A stretch of DNA of 64,000 bases from Clostridium sp. 26_22. Its GTDB lineage: Bacteria; Bacillota; Clostridia; TANB77; CAG-508. Both the position numbers and the translations under genes were made by a program. Shown in pieces: positions 46,974 through 54,527 of the stretch (positions within the stretch are counted from its first letter, which is position 1; the number at the start of each line of letters is the position of its first letter). The notes below the pieces were generated by a model, which saw only the letters and a program-made list of their open reading frames with translations, ran no database searches and was not told the origin of the DNA. The stretch spans positions 30,194 through 94,193 of the forward strand of contig MNRP01000057.1 in assembly GCA_001916005.1 (NCBI GenBank), read 5' to 3'.

Positions 46974-47001
46974 TAGAACTTCCTAGTTATAGTTCTATAA
47001 T
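46974..47001 (+). promoter_or_regulatory. Promoter with inverted-repeat operator before XRE gene
   Basis: TAGAACT at 46974-46980 and AGTTCTA at 46991-46997 are a perfect 7-bp inverted repeat with a 10-bp spacer. It overlaps a TATAAT -10 element at 46996-47001. This is a likely autoregulatory site of the downstream HTH protein. The -35 is weak (TTGTAG, 19-bp spacer). Confidence 0.55.
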
Positions 47002-47022
47002 AATTGATATAGGAGGGTTTAT

Positions 47023-47397
47023 ATGGATTTTAAAGTTGAAAAATTTAGCTATAGGTTAAATGCTTTATTAGAAGAAAATAATATGACACAAACTCAGTTA
47101 GCAAAAATGATTGGTACTTCTAATGTAACTATTTGTAGATATTCAACCTGTGAAAGAGTTCCAAGACTTGATGTTGTTGCAAAAATTGCAAATGTATTCA
47201 ATGTTTCTATTGATTATTTACTTGGAAATTCTGAAAGCAAAACCTTAAAATCATCTGAAATAGATGCTGATGTCGAAATGGCTATGATTATTAAAAGTTT
47301 ATATGCCTTAGATAAAAATTCTCATTTATCTAAGAAACAAATTGAATTAATTAAGAGATTGTTATTAGCAAATAAAGATTTTATTCTTTCTGCTTAA
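47023..47397 (+). CDS. XRE-family HTH regulator
   Basis: The 124-residue protein has an HTH domain ALLEENNMTQTQLAKMIGTS, NVTICRYSTCERVPRLD, VVAKIANVFNVSIDYLLG, then a helical C-terminus with about 45 residues that could dimerise. AGGAGGG precedes the ATG. Overall form is like phage or stress repressors, but no phage genes are adjacent. Confidence 0.88.
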   Translation: MDFKVEKFSYRLNALLEENNMTQTQLAKMIGTSNVTICRYSTCERVPRLDVVAKIANVFNVSIDYLLGNSESKTLKSSEIDADVEMAMIIKSLYALDKNSHLSKKQIELIKRLLLANKDFILSA

Positions 47398-47410
47398 TCT
47401 TTATAAAAAA

Positions 47411-47444
47411 TCGAGTAGATTATAATTATTTATTATCTACTCGA
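47411..47444. terminator. Bidirectional terminator between XRE and TSCPD genes
   Basis: TCGAGTAGAT and ATCTACTCGA form a 10-bp perfect stem with A/T tails on both sides between convergent genes. Confidence 0.9.
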
Positions 47445-47458
47445 CTTTTATTTTATAT

Positions 47459-47713
47459 TTATTTTTGATTATTTTTAATTTCTTCTAATGCTCTTGCTAA
47501 TTGGTCTGGACAAGATGTTCCTTTAAATCCACATGGAATTCCTTTTAATCTTTTTATTGCTTCATCAATTTTCATTCCTTCTACTAATCTTGAAACTCCA
47601 ACTGTGTTTCCTGCACAACCACCTTCGATTGTGACTTTTTTTATTGTGTCTCCATCTATATCTATTATCATTTCGTATGAGCATACACCTTTTGGTTCAT
47701 ATCTATATTCCAT
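47459..47713 (-). CDS. TSCPD-domain protein (TIGR03905-like)
   Basis: The 84-residue protein holds the TSCPD signature: EGGCAGNTVGVSRLVEG, IPCGFKGTSCPDQLARAL. This domain is the C-terminal end of some class II ribonucleotide reductases but also occurs alone, as here, often in Clostridia. The function of the stand-alone form is not known to me. Confidence 0.88.
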   Translation of the reverse strand: MEYRYEPKGVCSYEMIIDIDGDTIKKVTIEGGCAGNTVGVSRLVEGMKIDEAIKRLKGIPCGFKGTSCPDQLARALEEIKNNQK

Positions 47714-47765
47714 TTTTATACCTCCATTTTTAAATATTACATATATATTATAACATATTTTGATA

Positions 47766-47796
47766 AAAAGTCTAGTACAATACGTACTAGACTTTT
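47766..47796 (-). terminator. Terminator after the PIN-domain relic
   Basis: AAAAGTCTAGTAC and GTACTAGACTTTT form a perfect 13-bp stem with a 5-nt loop, six bases from the minus-strand stop at 47802. Confidence 0.9.
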
Positions 47797-47801
47797 CGTT
47801 T

Positions 47802-48395
47802 TTAATTTATCATAAGTTTTTTTGCCTCATTTTGTAATTCTTCTGGCAACATTTTACTTAGATAAATCTCGTTAAGAAATGTATATATTTCTTCTTCACA
47901 TTGGATTTCTCCATCTACTATTACGATTTTGGCTGCTTTGATTTCTCTATTATTATTCTGCCTTGCCAATACTAATAGATTGTCAAACTCTGAGATTTTA
48001 AAAATCTGTTTTTTTATTCTTTCTGTTATTTCTGTAACCTCGTTTGGTGCTGCTATAAATACTTTTGAATGCGGATTAAATTTTCTAATGCAAATATACT
48101 CCTTTTCTACTTTAAAAGTTACTCCATAAAGCTGAATTGTTTTATTCTTTGGCAATACTTCAAAGCTTTCATTTTTGTCAGAATTTTCTTCTTCAATTTG
48201 AACTATAGGTTCTAACATTTTTTCTTTCTTTTTGTCTTCATTTGAAGTATTATTTACAATTAAAATATACTCAAATCCATAGCTTTTTGCTCTTTCAGTT
48301 AATTCTACATCAGTTGTTAATAATGTTGGCCTTTCTTCATTTTTAGGAATACCACTAAGAAATTCTAAAATACTATCATCACAATAATTTGAATT
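47802..48395 (-). pseudogene. 5'-truncated PIN-like domain protein
   Basis: From the aspS stop onward one frame is continuous: NYCDDSILEFLSGI, then LLTTDVELTERAKSYGFEYIL (the second half of a PIN ribonuclease domain), an acidic linker, and a C-terminal domain with KTIQLYGVTFKVEKEYICIR and NNREIKAAKIVIVDG. The first half of the PIN fold, including its first catalytic Asp, is missing, and no in-frame start precedes MLEPIVQ at 48218. Translation from that Met would give a 138-residue remnant. The junction lies within about 10 bases of the aspS stop, so a deletion likely fused the two genes. Confidence 0.68.
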
Positions 48396-50149
48396 TATTT
48401 ATTTTTATCAAGATCTAATTTTATATGTACATCTTTTAATTGTTGTTCTGAAACAACTGAAGGTGCTCTCATAAGAAGGTCTCTAGCTCTTTTGTTTTTA
48501 GGGAAAGCTATTACTTCTCTTATGTTTTGAGAGTCTTCTATTAACATTACCATTCTGTCTACCCCAGGCGCTGCACCAGCGTGTGGTGGTGTTCCATATT
48601 GGAAAGCATTGTATAATGCACCAAATCTATTTTTTACATCTTCCTCTTTATAACCTGCTATTTCAAAAGCTTTTACCATTATTTCTGGATTATGGTTTCT
48701 TACTGCTCCTGATGCCATTTCATAACCATTACATACTAAGTCATATTGATATGCTAATATATCTAATGGATTTTTTGTTTCTAATGCTTCCATTCCTCCT
48801 TGTGGCATTGAGAATGGGTTATGGTTAAAGTCTATTGTTCCTTCATCTGATAATTCATACATTGGGAAGTCTACTATATAGCAAAATCTATATACATCTT
48901 TTTCTAATAAATCTAGTCTTTTTCCTAATTCAATTCTAACTAAACCAGCTATTTTTTGTGCTGTTTTAAATTCATCTGCTATGAAGAATACACTTGAATT
49001 TTTAGTCATTCCAAATTCATTTATTAATTGTTCTTTGATTTCGTCTGTAATGAATTTAGCAATTCCTCCTGTAACATCTCCTGATTCTTCATATTTTGTC
49101 CAAGCTAATCCTTTTGCTCCTACTTCTTCTGATGTAGCGAATTCTGTCATTTTATCAAAGAATTTTCTTCCTTGTTCTGCTCCATTTGGAACTATTATTG
49201 CTTTTATTGTTTTTCCTTCAAATGCTTTAAAGTCTGAATTTTCAAAGCATTTTGTTACATCTTGAATTATTAATGGGTTTCTTAAATCTGGTTTGTCTAT
49301 TCCGTATTTTTCCATTGCTTCTCTATATGGAATTTTTATAAATGGACCTTCATCAACTTTCCAATTAGTAAATTTTTTAAATGTATATGGTACTACTTCT
49401 TCTATTACTTTGAATACATCTTCTTGTGTTGCAAAACTCATTTCAAAGTCTAATTGATAAAATTCTCCTGGAGCTCTGTCTGCTCTTGGGTCTTCATCTC
49501 TAAAACATGGTGCTATTTGGAAGTATTTATCAAATCCTGATACCATTAATAGTTGTTTGAATTGTTGTGGTGCTTGTGGTAATGCATAAAATTCTCCTGG
49601 ATTTAATCTACTTGGTACTAAATAGTCTCTTGCTCCTTCTGGTGATGAGTTTGCTAAGATTGGTGTTTGAATTTCTGCAAATCCTAGTTCATCCATTTTG
49701 TCTCTTAATGTTTTTAAGATTTTTGAACGAAGTAAAATATTGTTATGTAACTTTTCATTTCTTAAATCTAAAAATCTATATTCAAGTCTTAAATCTTCTC
49801 TTACTTCTTGGTCTGTATTTATTTCAAATGGAAGTACATTTTTGCATTTTCCTAATATTTCTATTTCATTTGCTATTACTTCTACTTCTCCTGTTGAAAT
49901 TTTAGTATTTTTGTTACTTCTTTCCACAGCTTTTCCTGAAATGTGGATACAACTCTCTGTTGTTAATGTTTTTGCTTGTTCTTTTAGAGCTTCATCATTT
50001 ATAACAATTTGAGTAATTCCAAATTGGTCTCTTAAATCAATAAATATCATTGCTCCTAAATCTCTTATTTTTTGTATCCATCCTGCTAATTCTACTGTTT
50101 CGTTTACATTTGATATATTTAATTCTCCACATGTTTTTGTTCTATACAT
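48395..50149 (-). CDS. aspS: Aspartyl-tRNA synthetase
   Basis: The 584-residue protein has an OB-fold anticodon domain (VELAGWIQKIRDLGAMIFIDLRD), motif 2 region FRDEDPRADRAPGEFYQLD, the bacterial GAD insertion, and motif 3 GAAPGVDRMVMLI. The start at ATG 50147-50149 has GGAGG upstream and begins at the conserved MYRTKTCGELN. No T-box leader is visible in the 100 bases upstream. Confidence 0.96.
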   Translation of the reverse strand: MYRTKTCGELNISNVNETVELAGWIQKIRDLGAMIFIDLRDQFGITQIVINDEALKEQAKTLTTESCIHISGKAVERSNKNTKISTGEVEVIANEIEILGKCKNVLPFEINTDQEVREDLRLEYRFLDLRNEKLHNNILLRSKILKTLRDKMDELGFAEIQTPILANSSPEGARDYLVPSRLNPGEFYALPQAPQQFKQLLMVSGFDKYFQIAPCFRDEDPRADRAPGEFYQLDFEMSFATQEDVFKVIEEVVPYTFKKFTNWKVDEGPFIKIPYREAMEKYGIDKPDLRNPLIIQDVTKCFENSDFKAFEGKTIKAIIVPNGAEQGRKFFDKMTEFATSEEVGAKGLAWTKYEESGDVTGGIAKFITDEIKEQLINEFGMTKNSSVFFIADEFKTAQKIAGLVRIELGKRLDLLEKDVYRFCYIVDFPMYELSDEGTIDFNHNPFSMPQGGMEALETKNPLDILAYQYDLVCNGYEMASGAVRNHNPEIMVKAFEIAGYKEEDVKNRFGALYNAFQYGTPPHAGAAPGVDRMVMLIEDSQNIREVIAFPKNKRARDLLMRAPSVVSEQQLKDVHIKLDLDKNK

Positions 50150-50279
50150 ATTGTTTTCCTCCAAAATTTTCATTTGCTATATATAATATCACATTTTTAC
50201 AAATTTTACAATTATTCATTGAAGTTATTTATATTTTATGTTAAAATTTTTTTATACTATAGATAAAAAGGAGTTTATT

Positions 50280-51263
50280 ATGAAGAAAGAAGTTTTTGAT
50301 TTTTATGATAGAACTATTTTAAAATCTTATAATTTAGATAAAACAATGCAATATCAATTAAATATTTTAGGAAGTTTAGATATGTTTACTAGACAACATT
50401 CTGAAAATGTTGCTAGTTTAGTTTGTAGAATCTGTGAGTATTTACATTGCAAAAAAACTTTTACGGAATATTGTACAATTTGTGCTTATTTACATGATAT
50501 TGGAAAACAATTTATTCCACCAGCAATTTTACAAAAACCTTCTGCTTTAACTCCAGAGGAATTTGAAATTATGAAAACTCATACAACAATTGGTTATAAA
50601 ATTTGTATGCAAGATGAAAAACTACGTCCTTATGCGGCTGGTCCTATTTATCATCATGAAGCTTTAAACGGCTCTGGCTACCCTAATGGATTGACAAAAG
50701 ATGAAATTCCCTATGAAGGTCAAATTATTAAAGTTGCTGATGAATATGATGCAATTGCTAGTAAAAGACAATATAAATCTCATGTTGGTATAGCTGAGAC
50801 TGTTAAAATTTTAATTAGTGATGCTACTCCTCCCAAAGCTTCTGAAACTATCAAATTTCTTGCAGATGAGACTAAGCCTGAGCATAATCCTAGTGGTTCT
50901 GTTAAAATTCCAACCTTAGGAAAGAATAATCCTCTAATTGTAAAGGCTTTAATGAAAGTTGTTATCGATGATATTGAATATGAAATTTCTTGTACCATGA
51001 ATTATCTAAAGGATTTGAAAAAAGATATAAAAAGATTGGAACAAATTGATAAATATGCAAAAAAAATGAATTCTGCTAAAGATGATAAGACTAAAAACTA
51101 TTATCTTGAAGGAATGAAAGTTCTAATGACTGGTAGGGAAACAGTTGAAAATTATTCTGAAATTTTAGAATCTTATAAAAATATTCTAAATACGAAAATT
51201 TCACAAATTGATAATTTATTTGCTGAAATTAAAGCTATAAAAAAATTAAAATCTAGTTTATAA
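50280..51263 (+). CDS. HD-GYP-domain protein
   Basis: The 327-residue protein has the HD-GYP motifs FTRQHSENVASLV, YLHDIGKQFIP and YHHEALNGSGYPNGL, then DEYDAIASKRQY. The C-terminal third is a coiled-coil-like region without a recognised fold. HD-GYP proteins usually hydrolyse cyclic di-GMP. No sensor domain is present, so it may act as a cytosolic enzyme or scaffold. AGGAGTTT precedes ATG 50280. Confidence 0.9.
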   Translation: MKKEVFDFYDRTILKSYNLDKTMQYQLNILGSLDMFTRQHSENVASLVCRICEYLHCKKTFTEYCTICAYLHDIGKQFIPPAILQKPSALTPEEFEIMKTHTTIGYKICMQDEKLRPYAAGPIYHHEALNGSGYPNGLTKDEIPYEGQIIKVADEYDAIASKRQYKSHVGIAETVKILISDATPPKASETIKFLADETKPEHNPSGSVKIPTLGKNNPLIVKALMKVVIDDIEYEISCTMNYLKDLKKDIKRLEQIDKYAKKMNSAKDDKTKNYYLEGMKVLMTGRETVENYSEILESYKNILNTKISQIDNLFAEIKAIKKLKSSL

Positions 51264-51303
51264 AAAAAGTTGTAATACAATTATTTGTATTGCAACTTTT
51301 TTA
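51264..51303. terminator. Bidirectional terminator between HD-GYP and mazF
   Basis: AAAAAAGTTG and CAACTTTTTT with an extended TAATACAA/TTGTATT stem, between convergent genes. Confidence 0.9.
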
Positions 51304-51654
51304 TTATTCTCCAAGTCCAAAACTTACTCCCAAAGCATTATTTATTTTATTTATTATATTTTCATCTTCAATGTGTCCTATTTTTTCTTTTAGTCTGCTT
51401 TTATCTATTGTTCTTATTTGTTCTGCTAAGACAACAGAATCATTTTTTAATCCGCAGTTTTCTGAATTAATTTCTATATGTGTTGGAAGTTTTGTTTTGT
51501 TCATTTGTGATGTTATTGCTGCAGCGATTACTGTAGGACTATATTTGTTCCCTAAATCATTTTGTATAATTAATACTGGGCGTATTCCACCCTGTTCAGA
51601 ACCTACAACCGGACTTAAATCAGCATAAAACATATCTCCTCTTTTTATTACCAT
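51304..51654 (-). CDS. mazF: MazF/PemK-family mRNA interferase
   Basis: The 116-residue protein equals the length of Firmicute MazF/EndoA. It has VIKRGDMFYADLSPVVGSEQGG, RPVLIIQND, PTVIAAAITSQ and EQIRTIDKSRL. It cleaves mRNA at specific short sequences. The usual antitoxin gene (MazE, ribbon-helix-helix) is not upstream; a GerS/LolA-like gene overlaps its start by 35 bases instead. Start chosen at ATG 51654 with GAAGG upstream. Confidence 0.92.
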   Translation of the reverse strand: MVIKRGDMFYADLSPVVGSEQGGIRPVLIIQNDLGNKYSPTVIAAAITSQMNKTKLPTHIEINSENCGLKNDSVVLAEQIRTIDKSRLKEKIGHIEDENIINKINNALGVSFGLGE

Positions 51655-52366
51655 AACCTTCACTCCTAATATTGGTATGTGTCAAGTTTGCATTGTAAGT
51701 GTTTATATTTATCTCATTATATATTATGTAAATTATAGTATTTTGGTTAGTATCTTTTATCTCCATTTTTTCAGGTTTTCCAGTTTCTTTTGATATGTAT
51801 AGTTTTTCATATTTTTGATATTTGTTTTCTGCTAGTGCTGTTGTCTCCATTACTATTTGATTGTTTTGCTCTGTATATTTTGAATTTTTGTTATTTTTAT
51901 AATTTTCTATAAATGCACTTAAATCTAATATATTTTGTGTTATGTCTTGATAATTTTCTATTATTTTTGTTAAACTTAATTTTGTATTTTCTATTTTTAG
52001 ATTATTTTTTTCTTTTATTATTTTTACTCCTTGTATATTTTGTGGTTCTATTACTTCTTGTATGCTTTTTTCATCTTTTATATAGCTTTGACTTAATTTA
52101 TATTTATTCGAATTTTTGTTGCTTTTTATTTCTACATCTATTTGGGTTTCATATGAGCTAATATTTAAAATATAATCTACAATTTCTTGACTAGTACTAT
52201 TCTTTCCAATTTTTGAAATTTTAGTCGTATTGTTTTTATTTTTTGTAATAATAATTGTTGTGGATATTATTATTGCTATTAGTCCTATTATTAATATTAT
52301 TTTTGTTTTTTTGTTATTTTTTTCTTTTGTTGATTTGTGATATTTTATTTTGTTATTTCTTGCCAT
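51620..52366 (-). CDS. GerS/LolA-like membrane-anchored protein
   Basis: The 248-residue protein has a Lys-rich N-terminus, a membrane helix at about 22-40, then a beta-rich region with SSYETQIDVEIKSNKNSNKYK and SKETGKPEKMEIKDTNQNTIIYIIYN, typical of LolA-like (outer-membrane lipoprotein carrier fold) proteins. Clostridioides GerS, needed for cortex processing, has this fold and lies near alr/mazEF. The context supports a GerS-related role; similarity is weak by eye. Confidence 0.6.
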   Translation of the reverse strand: MARNNKIKYHKSTKEKNNKKTKIILIIGLIAIIISTTIIITKNKNNTTKISKIGKNSTSQEIVDYILNISSYETQIDVEIKSNKNSNKYKLSQSYIKDEKSIQEVIEPQNIQGVKIIKEKNNLKIENTKLSLTKIIENYQDITQNILDLSAFIENYKNNKNSKYTEQNNQIVMETTALAENKYQKYEKLYISKETGKPEKMEIKDTNQNTIIYIIYNEININTYNANLTHTNIRSEGYGNKKRRYVLC

Positions 52367-52456
52367 AAAGAGCCTCCTAAAAATTATTCTTATTAATTTT
52401 TATTCAGCTTTTTTTATTTTATGTTTTTATTGAATTTTTCTGTTTTAAAAGGAAAA

Positions 52457-52491
52457 GCACTATAAGAAAATATTTATTTTCTATATAGTGC
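52457..52491 (-). terminator. Terminator of the unknown gene at 52498
   Basis: GCACTAT and ATAGTGC flank a second stem GAAAAT/ATTTTC; on the minus strand it is followed by TTTTCCTTTT. Confidence 0.7.
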
Positions 52492-52497
52492 CAGGTG

Positions 52498-52842
52498 TTA
52501 TTTAGCTTTTGGTTCGACTCTTAGACCTTCTTCATCGGTATAAAAGGCCTCCATTTTTCCGGATTGAATGCTTTCTACTAGCATATTCAGCTTTTTCTCA
52601 GTCACTCTTTCAACATTGTAAATCCTTCTAATTTCATCTTTGGCATCTGCCATTATTGTTTTGCCAGTTTCTTCATCTTCTAACAGAATTATCGCTTCTG
52701 CTAGTTGTGCTAAGATATACGTTCCGTTAGAACCTCCTACAACCCGGTAGCCTTCTTTTTCTTTTTTCTTTAATCCTGCTTTTTTTCCTTGAAAGTACAT
52801 TTGGTTTGATGAATTATAAATTCCTCTTATTGCTTTTAACAT
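52498..52842 (-). CDS. Unknown 114-aa protein
   Basis: MLKAIRGIYNSSNQMYFQGKKAG opens the protein, followed by a Lys-rich patch, then ILAQLAEAIILLEDEETGK and VERVTEKKLNMLVESI, predicted helical. Codon use appears less AT-biased than its neighbours (GGTTCGACT, CCGGTAG, GCCTTCT), suggesting import. I do not recognise the family. It is a single-gene unit with AAGGAAAG upstream. Confidence 0.65.
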   Translation of the reverse strand: MLKAIRGIYNSSNQMYFQGKKAGLKKKEKEGYRVVGGSNGTYILAQLAEAIILLEDEETGKTIMADAKDEIRRIYNVERVTEKKLNMLVESIQSGKMEAFYTDEEGLRVEPKAK

Positions 52843-52941
52843 CTTTAGCTTTCCTTTCTTTTAAGCCATGCCTTTTGGTTACCATAATATTTTAGCATTT
52901 TTTTGTGGTTATGTCAAATTTTACAAAGACTAACTGTATTT

Positions 52942-53541
52942 TTATTTTTTAAGATAATTTCCTTGTATTATAATCGTACTTCCTTTCTTTAATGATCCAT
53001 ATATTGATAATCTTACCTCTGAACCTATTATATATATTCCTGCTGATTCTACATTATCAAGATATTCTTTATATGCCATACTATTTAATATACATTCTCC
53101 ATTTTTAGGCTCTGGTAAATTAGTAACTAACAACCAGCTTCCAACGCTACTTGTCATTTCTTTGTTTACTACTGCTTTTAAATATATATTTACTATATTT
53201 CCTATTTTTCTTATACCACCTTGTACATTTGTTAATCTATCATCAAATATTTTAATTTCTTCTAAAGAATATTTTGATAAATCTAATAATTCTTCATTTG
53301 TAATATTTTCTTCTCTTGCACTTCCTGTGATTCCATTGATTTTATTTTCATAACTTCCTAATATTATATTTTCTTTTTCTTGTGAATTTTCTGTTATTTC
53401 TTTTGATTGGTTTGCCTTTTCAAATAATCCTGTTTGTGCTAATCCTTGTATGCTTATTCCTGCTAGAATTAACAAGATTATTATTATGAATATAAATACT
53501 ACTAAAGTTATTCCTTCTTCATTTTTCTTTTGTTTTTTCAT
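52942..53541 (-). CDS. Prepilin-like protein (family copy 3, left gene of divergent pair)
   Basis: The 199-residue protein has the leader MKKQKKNEEG, hydrophobic helix ITLVVFIFIIIILLILAG, linker AQTGLFEKANQSKEITENSQ, and then a variable region: KYSLEEIKIFDDRLTNVQG, VNIYLKAVVNKEMTSSVGSW and STIIIQGNYLKK. There is no GTWIDGK module. It diverges from the gene at 53809, which shares the same N-terminal helix and the same 30-bp 5' leader in inverted form. Confidence 0.76.
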   Translation of the reverse strand: MKKQKKNEEGITLVVFIFIIIILLILAGISIQGLAQTGLFEKANQSKEITENSQEKENIILGSYENKINGITGSAREENITNEELLDLSKYSLEEIKIFDDRLTNVQGGIRKIGNIVNIYLKAVVNKEMTSSVGSWLLVTNLPEPKNGECILNSMAYKEYLDNVESAGIYIIGSEVRLSIYGSLKKGSTIIIQGNYLKK

Positions 53542-53546
53542 TATAA

Positions 53547-53802
53547 TTTCCTCCTTTTATTAAGCTATAAACTTAACTAAAAAAGGACAAAAAAATAACA
53601 CATCAATATTGAAGTGTTGAATATGTTAATTAATCTATAAACTTAATTAATTTATTATACTGAAAATATAACATAACTAAAACAAAAAATCAATAGTTAA
53701 ATTATTAAATATTATATAATTATAAAATTAAAAATACGAATATTTCAATCTATTTTAAATATTCGTATTATATTAAGTTTATAGCTTAATAAAAGGAGGA
53801 AA
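53547..53802. repeat. Perfect 30-bp inverted repeats bounding the divergent promoter region
   Basis: Bases 53547-53576 and 53773-53802 are exact inverted copies (TTAAGTTTATAGCTTAATAA then AAGGAGGAAA on each gene's sense strand), including both ribosome-binding sites. A third, slightly changed copy lies at 53628-53650 in the left-gene orientation. The inner 196 bp hold outward promoters for both genes: TATAAT on the minus strand at 53654-53659, and TTTCAA/TATTAT on the plus strand at 53743-53748 and 53766-53771. Confidence 0.8.
53733..53769 (+). promoter_or_regulatory. 13-bp inverted repeat over the promoter of prepilin-like gene 4
   Basis: AATACGAATATTT at 53733-53745 and AAATATTCGTATT at 53757-53769 are perfect inverted copies with an 11-bp centre. 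They span the -35 and -10 elements (TTTCAA at 53743, TATTAT at 53766, 17-bp spacer). This is a strong operator or cruciform candidate. Confidence 0.65.
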
Positions 53803-53808
53803 AAATAA

Positions 53809-54456
53809 ATGAAAAATGAAGTAGGCATAACTTTAGTAGCACTCATAGTAACAATAATAATCTTGTTAATTTTAGCAGGAATAAGCATACAAGGATTAAC
53901 TCAAACTGGATTATTCGAAAAGGCAAACCAAGCAAAAAAAGAAATAGAAAATTCACAAGAAGAAGAAAATATAATATTAGAAAGTTATGAAAATAAAATA
54001 GATGAAATTGTGGATAGTTCTACAAGAGAAAATAATTCGGCACTACAACAACCCAATAGCCAAAACACTATGTCTGGTGAAGAACATTTTATAGGTTAAT
54101 ATTATTTTAATGGTAAACCTATATATGAAAAAACTATTTATATAAATTCGTTATCTAATAAAGCTGGAATGAAAGATTATAACCATAAGATAAGTAATGT
54201 AGATGAAATTTGGTTTAATACTTCAAAATCTTTTATAAAATGGAAAAATTTAGATGGAACTCCTGTAGCACCATTTACATATGTTAGGTTAACTGATAAT
54301 CAAGCTCAAATATCTTTATTTAATTTGACAAATGCAAAGTTTTCAATAGAAGTGGGAACTAATAGAAGTACCCTATGTGCCTATGTAACTATAAATTATA
54401 CTAAAGCTACAGATTCTAATAATGGCAATACCATATTCCCAACTTCTGCGAATTAA
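53809..54456 (+). pseudogene. Prepilin-like protein (family copy 4) with in-frame stop
   Basis: The frame begins MKNEVG, then ITLVALIVTIIILLILAG and TQTGLFEKANQAKKEIENSQ, and hits TAA at 54097-54099 after EEHFIG. The same frame continues with YYFNGKPIYEKTIYIN, a phage-tail-like module homologous to GTWIDGKPLYRK in copy 2, and ends VTINYTKATDSNNG at 54456. The TAA stands where the family has Thr-Trp, so a two-codon change made a nonsense codon. Readthrough would give about 215 residues; otherwise a 96-residue pilin-like protein is made. Confidence 0.74.
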
Positions 54457-54497
54457 AAATAATTAGAGTATATTTTGATTATACTCTAGTTATTTTT
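54455..54497. terminator. Bidirectional terminator between prepilin-like gene 4 and Rpn gene
   Basis: AAAAATAATTAGAGTATA and TATACTCTAGTTATTTTT form a long stem between convergent genes. Confidence 0.88.
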
Positions 54498-54527
54498 ATC
54501 TGTTTATTATCTTTTATAATATTATTT

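Noticed and set aside
50150..50240. T-box leader for aspS
   Set aside because: Less than 100 bases upstream, no T-box sequence or antiterminator pairing seen.
53547..53802. On/off invertible promoter
   Set aside because: Both genes already have outward promoters, so simple inversion would exchange rather than silence them, and no recombinase gene is adjacent; kept only as a possibility.
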